64,000 nt of DNA from Galdieria partita (GCA_025991245.1 BQMJ01000020.1:124001-188000); one strand, 5' to 3'; counted from the first letter of the stretch, positions 36,774 through 48,367 are shown. The notes: generated by a model not told the origin, from the letters alone. A program made the numbers and translations.

Positions 36774-39592
36774 CTAAACGACTCCAGAATAATCTTCAGC
36801 CATTATCAAGAGTACTAAGGAAGACCATCCACTAAAACCTCTAGTTCTTTGACCATGTCCGTTCACGTCCGAATATTGTTCCCAAAAGAAACCAGTTCTT
36901 TGATATTCTTTTACAATGTTTGAAACCAACTGCTCTCGAATGTTTGAATACAAATGCTGAGCAAGTTTCATATAGGGGCCCTCTTTCATATATTTTTCAT
37001 GAAGTGATGCCAAAACCATATAGTTGAGAGGAACCCAAATAGGTCCCGTCCAATATCCATCGCCTCGTTGGTAAAATGGATCAGCTTTTGACAAGGAGCG
37101 CAACCCATAACTGGAATGTAGTTTGTTGTCATCACCTATTATTTTGAGTATGCTACCAACATAAGGAGAATCCACGGGCAGAAGACCAAGTGCGAAAGGA
37201 TAAAGTGTCACGTATCCTTCATGACAAACGCTCTGTCCTTGCCCATCAAAGTCACAAAGCAAACTTTCCTCAGAACCCCTATCACCTATGTTACTAGAAG
37301 GACGATGCAAAGGTTCCAACAAAGAAACAAGTCGTTCGACCTTTTTGTCAGCACTCTGAGTCTCCTCGCCTGAACATTGGAGAATATCTCTTGACGCATT
37401 CCATGCCCAAGTCATCCAACAGTGTAAATCTAAGTGCCGTTCTCCATCATTAGGAACCTTAGATGTGAAAGGTGTTCAAAAAATATTCATTTTGTTTTAG
37501 AATATTGAACTTACTAAAGCTCTAGGATAATCATCTAAACCGGAAGCAAATGTCAAAGGCATGTTTCCATTAGAAGCAACTTTCGATGTATGGCGTCCTA
37601 CCCATCGAAAACCAGTCCAATCACCACTTGCCGAATAAGAAATCTGAGTATTCTCAAACCACATCAAAATTTGTTGTAAGCGCTGTGAAAAAACTTTCCA
37701 CAGATACTGGCCACAATGTACACTTGAAGAAACCTGTGCAGTTCTAGAATACATATTCTTTTGTGTAGATTTATCAGAAATAACTTGCTCAAGCTCCTTG
37801 GCTAACTTTCTTAAAGGCAACAATAATGTCGGAGGATTGGCTATGTTTGGATCTTGCATAATAAACTGTCGTACATGCGGTGGGAAAAGATTACGTATTT
37901 CATCTCCGAGTGCCTTGAAAAAAGAACATTATCAGCTAGAATGAACAAGTAACTCGAAAAACTTAGAAATACCTGTTCTCTTGGAATCCAGCCAGTAGAA
38001 GTACAACTTGAAAGCCAGTATGAGAGACATTCTAAAGAAAGTAAGGGATCCCATGATGCAATAAGCAACTGATGAAACCCTTCATCCCACAAAAAGCCAC
38101 GAGCAAAAGAATTTCGAGAAGGAGTAGCAGTTAGTAGTGATACATTGGGAAGAATTACATCATGAATATTGTCCTTTGCTCGTTGAGAGTCTTGCAGAGG
38201 TTGACTCAACAGCGTACTAAAGTATTGCGGGTTAACGATGCAAAGAAACAAAATGTCTCAACTTCCTTACCTCCCATGAAAGAAACCAATTCCACCCAAC
38301 ACATTTGCTAAAGCATATTGAGCAATCTGAATGGCTTCCAAACTATAACCTTTCTTATCCAGTTGATACGTTTCTTGAAAATTTCTCTCAAATGCCATTT
38401 TCTTCTGTGCAAATTTCTCTGTAAGTTTCTCTCCTGTTAGAGCAGCAACTCTGGATAACAACCATTCAGAACTACCATCCATTTGCGCCTCTGTAGGAAT
38501 AAACACAAATTCCAGTTCAAAAGGCACTAATAGAATGCGCTGTCCTATACTTAAGGTTGCCTTGTCATCTCGATGTTCCTTTAATAGCGGAATATATCCT
38601 GTTCTAGTCTGGGAAACTTGTTCTACTTCTTCATCATAGATTTCGAGTTGATTATCTTCCTTGTCTTGAAGAGTCTTAACTTCATCTAATATAGTCTTAA
38701 TTGCAGTTTCATATTTCCAAGATTCAGTCAAAGGCAAAGATAAAGATACTGAACGTGAATGCGACAAGTCCTGAGTCACTACGGAACCAATTCCCTTTCT
38801 CAACTTGGTTCTTCTCGAAGCTCTTGTCAAGTGTGGTAAACCACTCTTAGGTTGCTTTAATACAGCATAAAATGGTCCATTAGCTCTCGTACTACCCGTC
38901 CAATGAATGTCTGTTAGCATATCTTCATTTTGTGAAGACAAATGATCCAACTGTCGAATGAACCCTAAAGAATCTTCGTTTGCTGCAGGTTTATGATATT
39001 TGCTTTGTTCATTAAACTCATTTAAGCGTTCCAAGAAAGATTCATCTCGTGCGACAAATAAATAAGGTAAAATACTGATCATCTGAGTTTCTGCACGGTT
39101 CGAACCTCCAGCTAGACTTTCTCCTTTTATTCGAATACCGATCCCTATTTCTGACTCTTTTGTCCACTCAAAATGGATTCGTATACCATTTTGCTCTTCT
39201 TCTACAATCTCATGACCATAATCTCTCCCATCGTGAGCAAGCCAATTGAAATGAGTAACACCATCGTCACCACTACTAACGTAATTTCTGAAGAGAAAAT
39301 GAACCATGTCATGAGGAAGCATGAGAGGATCTTACCGAAGACGTTCATAGTCGTTTTCTTTTGAAGCAACAAACCAGGTAAACCCAAACTGAAGTGAGTC
39401 GGGAACCTTTGCGCGCATTCCAAAATAGGTTTGAGGTCGAAAAGTACCCCAAAGATCCACTTGTGACACATTTATGGATGGCAAATATACGCTATCTGAA
39501 CCTTGAACAAGACGCAAATTTATAGAAATACAACCAACAACCAACAATATGACATATATTGAGTCAAACTTGCCATTCATTTGACCACTCAT
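36774..39592 (-). CDS. Mannosyl-oligosaccharide glucosidase (glucosidase I, GH63)
   Basis: Removes the terminal alpha-1,2 glucose from Glc3Man9GlcNAc2 in the ER, the first N-glycan trimming step. About 860 residues in five exons from ATG 39592. Residues 12-32 ([21 protein letters not shown]) form the type II signal anchor. Then [68 protein letters not shown] (catalytic acid region), [37 protein letters not shown] and [20 protein letters not shown] with [15 protein letters not shown] at the end, all GH63 signatures. The start codon is 32 bp from that of the divergent small membrane protein. Confidence 0.92.
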
Positions 39593-39624
39593 CCACAGTT
39601 CAGTTTTTTTGCATTTGACGTTGA
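39593..39624. promoter_or_regulatory. 32-bp head-to-head spacer
   Basis: Only 32 bp separate the ATG of the glucosidase I gene (minus) and the ATG of a small membrane protein (plus). It contains a run of T on the plus strand. Both core promoters must overlap this spacer or lie in the opposite gene's coding region. If either start codon lies downstream of the one chosen, the spacer is longer. Confidence 0.5.
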
Positions 39625-39981
39625 ATGAAGCTTTCGAGTGTTTTGACCGAAGGCGAATATCGTTTATTTCAGTGGATAGTGTTTTTAGGTGGATCTTTCT
39701 ACGGAGGATGGCTTCTTTATTCTGACCACAAGAACAGTGCCATATATGCTGCTAGAGAGGAAGAATTTATTGCACAGGAAAAGAAGAAACAACGACCTAT
39801 GACTGAAGAGTATTGGCGGGAGTTGCAAGAAATCAAGCCTAGAAACTTGGAAGAGTTGTACAAAATGAAAGAAGAAAAATCACGACAGAGAGCAGAAAGA
39901 TATGAAAAATGGAAAGAAAAGATCCTCGGTGTGTTCAGTCTGAATCGGAATACTCGTTCAAAGGAGGAAGACGGTTGCTAG
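39625..39981 (+). CDS. Hypothetical small membrane protein with charged helix
   Basis: 118 residues, one exon. Residues 14-34 (LFQWIVFLGGSFYGGWLLYS) form one membrane segment; the remainder is a highly charged helix (EEFIAQEKKKQRPMTEEYWR, LEELYKMKEEKSRQRAERYE). The organisation resembles small subunits of respiratory or ATP synthase complexes, but no family was recognised. ATG 39625 is the first in frame. Confidence 0.5.
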   Translation: MKLSSVLTEGEYRLFQWIVFLGGSFYGGWLLYSDHKNSAIYAAREEEFIAQEKKKQRPMTEEYWRELQEIKPRNLEELYKMKEEKSRQRAERYEKWKEKILGVFSLNRNTRSKEEDGC

Positions 39982-40279
39982 ACTGCAAACTTTCAGTGGG
40001 ACCATGAAAGTCGAAATCTTTCTGAGTGTTTGGCCCTATCTTTACAGCTGCTGATGTCGTACTTTCTAACTTTTCAAACCTTTCTTATTGAACAGTTTTC
40101 TTTTTTTGATGAGACTTCATCCCCCGTAGAAACACATAATATGTAGACTGGGAGTTGAATGCAAAAGAACCAATTCAGTAAACTGCTGATAATAAACAGT
40201 ACGTGCTTCATAGTGGTGTAAATAATATTCGAAATTTTGAGTATTCTGGCTCGAAATTTCAATCCTCTTTCTTTAGGTA

Positions 40280-40789
40280 TCATTCAGACAGTAAACGTAT
40301 TATTTCATCAACGGTGCGTCCAGAATAGTTGACTTGAGTCTTTATGTCATTATCTATCACAACCAAAGCTGAGTTGGGTGGCTCAAAACGAATATCTGTT
40401 GAAATTCGTTTTCTTTTCTTGCAGTGGTTTTGTTCTGCTTCAAGAATAATGTCCGCATCTTCCAATTCTTTGTGTTGCTGTGAAGGGAATACCTCTGTAT
40501 CATTAGGCTCAAGTATCTGAACGAGATATCTTTCGAATCATCAATATCTACGGTATTTTTGCTTTCAAAGCCAGTTCACTTACTGTTCAATCTCTAGATT
40601 ATCTCCTGGAACGATAGACTTTGAATTCAAAGTGGCAGTCAAAAGTAAAAGGCCATCTTCATCAAACAGTCTCACTCTAGTCTTACAAGGAGTTGTTCTC
40701 TCCTTATATTCAACTTGTAAACTCCCATCCTTCCATTTCTTATGTTTTTGTGTCTTTTGCTTGGTATACAGTGCTTCAAAACTTGTCAT
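40280..40789 (-). CDS. DUF2439 protein (ZGRF1/Mte1/Dbl2 N-terminal domain)
   Basis: Two exons, about 150 residues. ATG 40789: FEALYTKQKTQKHKKWKDGS, VRLFDEDGLLLLTATLN, GDNLEIEQ spliced to RYLVQILEPND. These match the DUF2439 beta-barrel domain found at the N-terminus of ZGRF1 and as the main part of yeast Mte1 and fission yeast Dbl2, partners of the Mph1/FANCM helicases in recombination and telomere repair. The second exon carries a basic stretch KKRKRISTD (possible NLS) and ends GRTVDEIIRLLSE. No GRF zinc finger or helicase follows, so it looks like a stand-alone adaptor. Confidence 0.72.
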
Positions 40790-40878
40790 AGGAGCATTTT
40801 TCGGTAGTTGTGTGTTATGGCGCCAATTTTAAACCAAACACAATAGACAAAAAAATGCACCCATTTGTCAAGCTTTAT

Positions 40879-41644
40879 TTATCCAATCTGACTGAGCACT
40901 CGTTCTGCTGCCGAAACTTCAGTAAATGAAGTACCATTTTCCAAGTTGAGGTTCTTGACGACCCCATTCTCCACATAAGCCGAAAAACGTCTGGCACGCC
41001 GACCTCCAAAATTTCCTGTGTTCACACTCAAACCCAGCTCTTCTAAGACAGCTCCACTGCCATCTGAGAGCATCAAGATCTTTCCCTCAACTCCTTTTTG
41101 TTTTGCCCAAGCATTCATAACATAAGGATCGTTGGCTGCCAAACAAATAACTGTGTCTATTCCCTTTTCCTTGAATTTGTCAAAGTTGTCCGCAAATCCA
41201 GGAAGATGCTTATCCGAGCAAGAGGGAGTAAAGGCTCCTGGAACACCAAATATCACCACTTTTTTACCATTGAAAATTTCCGAAGCTTTCATCTCCTACA
41301 GAAAAAACTTCAAATACTAGAAGGTTGTAAGAAAAGCTTTTCTACCTTTACTTGACCTTCTTGCAAAGTTGTGAAAGTAACATCATCAGGAAACCGTGAT
41401 CCGTTCGATATTATCATCATAAGGTTTATTTGCCTTGAAATGGTTTAGATATAACATAAATATATGTGGTTGTCCACTACCTTGGCTTTGGAAAGATTGG
41501 TTTCTGCAAAGTGTTCCCGTAAAAGTTAACCTGTTTTGAACCAGATAAGAATGTATGATTCTGTTTACATACTGAAACGGCTTTTTCTCTGTGAACTCCA
41601 ACAACTTTGGGATGGTGTAACCCACAAACAAAACCACAAGTCAT
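40879..41644 (-). CDS. Type II peroxiredoxin with organelle presequence
   Basis: Thiol peroxidase that reduces H2O2 and alkyl hydroperoxides. Exon 1 (41644-41481) encodes MTCGFVCGLHHPKVVGVHRE and a basic presequence; the intron 41434-41480 joins it to exon 2 (41433 onward), QINLMMIISNGSRFPDDVTF; a short intron then leads to EMKASEIFNGKKVVIFGVPG. The peroxidatic Cys lies in GAFTPSCSDKHLPGF and a second Cys in DTVICLAANDP, the PrxII spacing; GRRARRFSAYVENGV follows. A shorter protein could start at ATG 41420 within exon 2, but the in-frame upstream exon favours a plastid or mitochondrial form. Confidence 0.88.
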
Positions 41645-41910
41645 TGTTTGTCTTCTTCAATCCACAATTCTCTTTTGACTCGAGGATGGAGTTGTCTCTT
41701 GAAGCTGAATAAGCAAACAAATTGTATTCTGATAGACAAAGACAAAGGAGTATCTAGCTTCTACTTTTCCGATTTTGAGTTAATTTCTATTTATAAAAGA
41801 ATCGAGACTCTATTCTAGTAGCTGGGATATTTCTCTACAATACATTGCAATAAAATAAAACTCCTCTCATATGCATGCGTTGCCAGTTTTTCAATCATTA
41901 CCAGATAACC

Positions 41911-42948
41911 TCAAGAACCATATTTTGGAACTGTTTCTTGAAGAAATGCAATTTCATAGATAAGATGCTCTGCAAGTATAACTCGATTGCAACCAAGCGA
42001 AAAACATTCTTCAGGTAAGAAACGATAGCATTTATCACGTCTAGTAAATCCTTCCTTGTAAAACGAAGCCCATAAATGTGTATTGTGTTCAAAACTTCAA
42101 TCAACAAATAACAAAGAAGTGAAAATCTCACAATCAATTCCATGTTATACCAGGAAAAACCAAAAGCATTCCTTACCAATGCCTCTCCAAAATGAGTTCA
42201 TCAATGGACTGAAAGCTTTGTCGTGGTAAAAATGAAACAGAATCGTTTCTAAAAGGAAGCAAATCCTCAAAAGTTTTCTTCCATCGGGGATCGAAACCCA
42301 AAACACCAAGAAAAGGAATCTCGTTAGGAATAGAAAGTAACTTCCCAGTCACAACATTGGCAACATTTAGAATAACTTGGTTTGGAATATTCTTCAAGTA
42401 AATGAGAACAAGATCGTGACTTGCTGTTGTTTCAGTTTGTGTTGCATAAGGAAGACAGAGCAATTGACAGCAATTGTACCAAAGTTGTTGAGTCAACGAA
42501 TCTTCCTCAATCTCTGTCAAAAGGAATAAATTGAACGGCGAAACTTGGTTCCTATGCTTCCATAGACTCTCATCCGTCGTAAGAACTGCCGTTCGAAGAC
42601 CATATATAGTATCCCTATTCAACGAGTCCAGCTAAACTAACTTAAAGTTTTCTTGAAGAATGCCTACGAAGGAAATCTTTCCTTGTGTTGAAAGCGATTC
42701 CACCTCGATAATCCAGAAACTTGTAGAAAGCACGAGTCTTTTACTGACAACTCAGGAGTGACGCTCAGAAACTCACTGCATTCATACAAGGCACATATAC
42801 CGGAGCAACCCTTCTCGGCAATACTATCTAGACAAGTATAAAATATTTTAAGATTTAAAATGAACAACTGCATACCTAAATTTTCATATTGACCTTTTAA
42901 AAGTAAGTTGGAAAGGTCAAGTCCGTGCAATATCCATACGATACTCAT
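41911..42948 (-). CDS. Unrecognised protein, about 260 residues
   Basis: ATG 42948 starts MSIVWILHGLDLSNLLLKGQ. Small introns then give YENL|DSIAEKGCSGICALYECS, a stretch to KDSCFLQ, LDSLNRDTIYGLRTAVLTT, LLTEIEEDSLTQQLWYNC, LPNEIPFLGVLGFDPRW-like text (IPNEIPFLGVLGFDPRWKK), SIDELILERH and a last exon FEHNTHLWASFYKEGFTRRD to AEHLIYEIAFLQETVPKYGS. The opening (HGLD..., NLDSIAEKGCSG) recalls the start of alkaline-phosphatase/iPGM-superfamily proteins, but the metal-binding residues are not recognisable, so no function is proposed. Exon joins are provisional. It is divergent from ZnT with 32 bp between ATGs. Confidence 0.55.
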
Positions 42949-42980
42949 ATTTTAGATGATTTTAGAGTGAGAGACTGAAG
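42949..42980. promoter_or_regulatory. 32-bp head-to-head spacer
   Basis: Separates the start codons of the unrecognised minus-strand gene and the plus-strand zinc transporter. Purine-rich on the transporter side; no named element. It is the same length as the spacer at 39593-39624 but not similar in sequence. Confidence 0.5.
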
Positions 42981-44310
42981 ATGATGGCATCGACTGTTGA
43001 AGGACCGGAAGACTCCCTTGACGAAAATACTGCACAGTTGTCCACAAACGACTTGGAAACCCACATTCTTCTAGAAACAGATTCCTCACCATCCTTACAA
43101 GGCAACTTGGGAGTAAGGAGAGCACAGAAAAAACTCCTAGTAGCTACCGTCCTTTGTGCCTCTTTTATGTTTGCGGAAATATTGGGAGGGTACTTGGCAG
43201 GTTCATTGGCAATAATGACTGATGCCGCGCATTTACTTTCGGACTTTGCAAGTTTTGTTATATCTTTGGTCGCCCTACATCTTTCAAAACGACCTGGAAG
43301 TACCACCATGAGTTTTGGTTATGCAAGAGCTGAAGTTATCGGTGCCTTTGTGAGTATTCTGTTAATATGGTAATACTTTGTCGTATACATTGCTTTCTTA
43401 GTCACTCAATGAGGTTATTTGAAAGGTCTCTTTCCGGCATTCTTCTTGTGGAGGCTACGAGACGTATTATGAAGCCTCAACCAGTAGATGGCCTTCTCAT
43501 GAGTGCTGTTGCTTTGATTGGATTAGTCGTCAATCTTATCATGGGTTTAGTATTGGTATGAATTAGGATTATTTATATTTATGAACGAATATTCATTTCG
43601 TCTTGTGTTAGGGACACAAACACGAACATTCCCATCATAGTAACAATAAGCGTAATAGTAACAGTCACAAGGAGGAACAACAGCCTCTCTTGGTGGAACA
43701 TAAACACAACGAAGATAGACATTCAGATATGTCTTCAGAGCACAGTCATGAAAATTCTTTTCATAGTCAACACCATGAACAGCCAAATGTGAATGTCACA
43801 GCAGCTTATATTCATGTGCTTGGCGATGCCATTCAGAGTTTGGGAGTTTTGTTTGCAGCTTTACTTATTTGGTTTTTTCCAAATATGCAAGTTGCAGATC
43901 CTTTATGTACATTTCTTTTTACATTTATAGTATTATTTACTACTTTTCGATTGATTGGAAATACTTTAAATGTTCTCATGGAAGGGACTCCACCAGGAAT
44001 CAATCTTGTAGAAGTATATGATTGCTTATGTTCGATTCCTGGTGTTCAGGAAGTTGATGATTTGCATATTTGGTCAGTGACCGTTGGCAAACCAGCACTA
44101 TCTGCGCATGTCAAAGCAAGTGAAATGCATCATACGTTATTGATGGCGCAAGAGATTTTACGAAAGCGTTTTGGTATCGTTCATTCAACCATTCAAGTGA
44201 ATTGTGATCAAGAATGTTGTACAGATAGCAATTTGGGTTTAAGTAGTCATATGAATTGTTTAAATACTTCCCAAGTAGAAAATGTTCGAAGAAATGGAGT
44301 TGTGGGATAA
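42981..44310 (+). CDS. ZnT-type zinc transporter (cation diffusion facilitator)
   Basis: Moves Zn2+ out of the cytosol into organelles or out of the cell in exchange for protons. Three exons (42981 to about 43370, about 43422-43556, about 43608-44310). Six membrane segments are visible; the transport-site His/Asp pairs are in AIMTDAAHLLSDFASF (TM2) and YIHVLGDAIQSLGVL (TM5), the HxxxD arrangement of ZnT proteins. Between TM4 and TM5 lies a His-rich loop (GHKHEHSHHSNN, then more His). The cytosolic C-terminal domain has VQEVDDLHIWSVTVGKPALS. It converges on MMAA with 24 bp between stops. Either of the first two ATGs may be used. Confidence 0.92.
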
Positions 44311-44334
44311 AACTCATTTTGTTTATGGACAATT

Positions 44335-45654
44335 CTAATCTTTGCTAGTTGGAGAATATGTTTGGAATATTATATCCAACAAATTCAAGGCAGCTTTTCG
44401 AGGAGATATTGCGCCCGTTGCAAGTTGTTGTTCCAAATTGGGTAATTCCTTTTGAATACTTGGTTGGTTTTTCATTCTAGGAACAATGGACTCGCGAATG
44501 ACTGACCACATCCATCGACTTCGTTGCCTTCCCTATCTACAGTTTATATGGCGGTAATTAGAAAACTACGCATCTTACTCTTTCAGCAGTTAGGATTCCA
44601 TTTTTCATAATCAATTCATGAAACTCCGTGGCCTCCTTCCAAATATCAACAGGTGAAAGTATAGGAGACGAGGTTGACCAAGCATGATCTGATGATGATG
44701 ATGATGTCTCTTGAGCTTCATTGGGTTCCATTTTCTGTTCTATACAACTACATAATAAAACTGGAGGTTTCCAAAAGGATAAACGAGGTTGTTGTAGTTC
44801 AAGTGCACTTAAATACTCTCGTCGCGTCTTTGCAGCCATCAGTTTGGTACTTCCGTCTGCACGATTCACCACAACAATATCTGCAAGTTCAAGAATTCCT
44901 TTTTTGGATCCTTGCAATTCATCTCCAGCTCCAGGAGATACCAACAATATTAACATATCGACTGCGTCTGCAACTGCAGCTTCTGATTGTCCAACTCCTA
45001 CAGTTTCTACTAAAATAACTTCATATCCTGCCTAGATTGATTGCAAAAGTAATACATTTAAGACTTATATATTGCACAAAAATAATATCAAACCGTTTCA
45101 CATAAAGTGATTACTTCATCGGTATGTCTTGCAAGGCCTCCCCAAGTACCTCCACTAGGAGAAGGTCTCACATAAGCATTCGGTTCCGATGCCAACTTGT
45201 TCATTCTAGTCTTATCTCCTAATATTGAGCCTCCTCTAACAATAGAACTCGGATCTACAGCCAGAACTGCTACCTTCTTGTTCAAGTCTCTAGTTATATG
45301 ACAACCAAGTGACTCTATAAATGTTGATTTGCCAACACCAGGAGAGCCACTGATGCCCACTCGAAATGTGTCCTTTACACTACCTCGAAGTGCAATACAT
45401 CTATCAAGTAACTCTGCCGCAAGTTCACTATGTTCCAACTTTTTCGACTCGGCCAAAGTGATTGCTCTAGCTAAAGCATACGTTCTTCCAGCAACTACGT
45501 CACGACTCAATTGTTCCAGATCCAATTTGGTACTCTCCGTTCGTAACTCTGCAAACGTTGAAGATAGCCATCTACAAGAATAGTAATGAGGAACAATATT
45601 TCTACAACGCTTTTTTAGATACCATCCTATCTGACCTCTTCCGAGTCGAAACAT
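44335..45654 (-). CDS. MMAA: Methylmalonyl-CoA mutase-associated GTPase (MMAA/MeaB)
   Basis: Mitochondrial G3E-type GTPase that loads and protects B12-dependent methylmalonyl-CoA mutase. ATG 45654: a basic presequence (FRLGRGQIGWYLKKRCRNI), then LEQLSRDVVAGRTYALARAI, Walker A GISGSPGVGKSTFIESLG, AVDPSS, GGSILGDKTRMNKLA, RPSPSGGTWGGLARHTDEVI, VETVGVGQSE, LLVSPGAGDELQG and base motif VVVNRADG. A third exon beginning after the acceptor at about 44535 adds GRQRSRWMWSVIRE to AISPRKAALNLLDIIF, the MeaB C-terminal dimer helix. All G motifs are intact (N-R-A-D instead of NKxD). Its presence implies a B12-dependent propionyl-CoA route. Confidence 0.9.
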
Positions 45655-45687
45655 GAATGTTCAATTGAATTGCCGAGATGAGACAAA
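45655..45687. promoter_or_regulatory. 33-bp head-to-head spacer
   Basis: Separates the start codons of MMAA (minus) and the hormone-sensitive-lipase homologue (plus). Third such 32-33 bp spacer in 6 kb. No shared motif was found by eye. Confidence 0.5.
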
Positions 45688-48345
45688 ATGACGCTTCGTT
45701 TTAGTCGAGTTACTTTGGAATCTTTTGAAACTTGCATAACGCTGCTGAAAAAGTTACAAGACCATGCTGAAGATATCAAAAAGAGGAACCAAACACATTC
45801 AGTTTCGGAACAAGTGGAAGAAAAATTGCAAGATTATCAATCAGTTTTGAGTACTCTCGAAGCCACCAAAGTACATCTTCGAGTTATTCTGGTCTCTGTT
45901 TCGTTTGAATACTTTGTTCTAGGAACTTGTCGAACCGTTGGTTTATTGTGAGTTGGAATTTGTCGGTGTCAACTTCGTAGAGCCTAAGAATAGTCCAGCT
46001 AACGGTTTTGACACAATACTATTTATTCTACATACGTTGTTATGTAAAATAGCGAACCTTTGCGAAAGACTGATAGAGTCTCTAAATAGTTGGAAATATT
46101 TCTTTCAGGAAAGAAACAATTTTGAGAAGGTATGCAAGTGTTGAAGGTTCAGTGGCTGCAATAGTCATTATATTTAGTTATTAGCAAGACATGAACAATT
46201 GCGCTCATTTTATGCAATAATTTATCTTGCCATCAAAATGAAGGACGCAGTTGATGTTACTCAAGTATGTATTCGAAGCAAAATGCTTCGTTGTATGACT
46301 ATCCCAGTAGACACTTTTAGTTGGTGAAAGCTTACACCCAGATTTTAGTCTAAATAGATGGAAACAAGCAGTAAGTCGTCTTCCATACTTACAAATTCAG
46401 AATGATTATTCATTCACAAGGTCAAAACGGATGCATTTTTTGGTCGATACTTTGGTTTTCATTATCAGTCGGATATTCGCAAGTTGTTAAGAATGACTTT
46501 GGTTGCTAAAGAGACTATACAAAAGACTTATGAAGGAAGTCAAAAGGAACCGAAATTTAAAACCATTTCTGTTAGTTGTTTCTGTTATTGTTAGACGTAT
46601 TCTTAATTTTTTAAAGTTATTGGGTTGGGGTTGGTTCTATAGTAACTTGCAAATGCTCGAACATTTAGGTTTAGATGTGAAGAACGCAAAGCAATTGGGA
46701 ATCGAATTATCGAGTCCTCCAAGTATAGGTTGGTCTAACATATGATTGTTGACAGTAGAAAGATAGTTTTTACTCAAATGTCCGTTGCTAATTAGAACAA
46801 ATTCGAGCTTTTTGGAATTTAATAGAAGAACCTTTTCTAGCTGGTTTGACACAATTTGTAAGTGCAGATGTTGCAGTTGACAAGACTTTTTCCATTCCTC
46901 CACCCTGTTTACATTCTTTCCGTCGTTTTGACGAGACTGTATCTGCATCACAGTGAGGACAAAATTTCTATACAAGAATATGTTGTTGAGAATATTGTAG
47001 TTTTCTACGTCTTCCTTCTTCTGAGGTTAGAGAGCCTGTTCATGTTCGATATATTAGTTATCATTGGAGACATATTTCTGAAGATGCCATTCAACAAAGT
47101 GAAATTGTACAAGTATGTAAACACATTTTTTTTTTGAGAAACTTATAGATTTTCTAATATTATTTAGAACATGGAAATAGACAAGTCGAGCCTTGTTTCT
47201 TCGGGTTTGACTGAAAGATTATCTCAACAAGTGAAGAATATTGGAGTTTCGTGGGATGGCTGGTTAAGAAATAAAGGAAATGATCCTGTCAAAGGTATTT
47301 GAACATCGTAAGACTGCATCAATGGAATGAATTCATTTTTGTTCCAAGGCTTGGTAGTTCATATTCACGGAGGTGGCTTTATAGCTCAAAGTTCTTCAAG
47401 TCATGCAGTTTATTTAAAAGAATGGGCAGTGGATCTTCCCAATTCCTGTATAGTATCAATTGACTATAAATTGTCACCAGAATATAAGTAAGTCATTGGT
47501 TGAGGATGAAATGAGATACTGAATGAATGATCAGATATCCTGTTGCTCTCGAAGAATGTACTTATGTGTACACTTGGCTATTAAAGCATCATGAGTTATT
47601 AGGGACCACAGCTGAACGTATCGTTGTTGTTGGAGACTCTGCAGGAGGGAACTTGGCGCTTGCTATGACTTTAAAGTTGTTGATTCGTGGACTACGAGTT
47701 CCAAATGGTTCGAATGAAATCTATTTTAGTTTGTGAAAATGAAAGGACATTGTTCTAGGAATTGTTTTGGCATATCCTGCTCTTTATCTGTTTCCAGCGT
47801 GGTCCCCATCTCGACTCTTATCTTTGTTTGATCCTTTGTTACCTGCTTCTGTGTTAGAAACTTGTATGAAAGCGTGAGTTGTCAGGATGTTTTCTAGATT
47901 TTCACTCAATAGGCTTTTAGTTATTTACCGGAAAATGTCAATGCATGCGAAGATGTATTTATATCTCCTGGAATGGCTTCGGATACTTACTTGAAGCAGC
48001 TGCCTTCTGTTTTCGTTGTAGCTGGAGGTTTAGATCCTTTACTAGATGATTCGGTTGTATTTGTTCATCGCTTACGACAATGGAGAGAGTATGTATAGTA
48101 TATATATATGAAATGACAAATTATGTTTGAATGACACAAATGGTCACTATAGAGATACAGAAATACAAATATTTCCTAATCTTCCTCATGGATTCTTCAA
48201 CATGGGATTGGTAAGTTATCTAGATATTTTGCGTTTATGAACTTATATAACCCAGGTTGTACCTCAGGCATTTGAAGCAATAAGACTCGTATCTAAATGG
48301 ATAGCAATGCAGTTGCAAGTAGAATGGTGCGGGAATACATCATAA
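45688..48345 (+). CDS. Hormone-sensitive lipase homologue with HSL N-terminal domain
   Basis: Serine lipase of the HSL (LIPE) family, acting on acylglycerols or sterol esters. About ten exons. N-terminal part: [65 protein letters not shown], then [20 protein letters not shown], in the order of the animal HSL N-terminal domain. The catalytic alpha/beta-hydrolase part has the oxyanion motif [40 protein letters not shown], nucleophile [39 protein letters not shown] (Asp) and LPHGFFNMG (His). The triad Ser, Asp, His is complete. The mammalian phosphorylation module between the halves is short here. Exon limits in 46.1-47.2 kb are approximate. Confidence 0.85.
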
Positions 48346-48367
48346 AAACTACGAATAACAAACTTTT

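Noticed and set aside
39090-39120. A GGTTCGAACC tRNA T-loop-like motif
   Set aside because: It lies in the coding frame of glucosidase I and has no acceptor or anticodon stems around it.
44359-44520. A plus-strand 34-codon spliced microprotein starting MFGILYPTNSRQ
   Set aside because: The minus strand of the same bases encodes the conserved MeaB/MMAA C-terminal helix (RWMWSVIRE to LLDIIF), so the plus-strand frame is a shadow.
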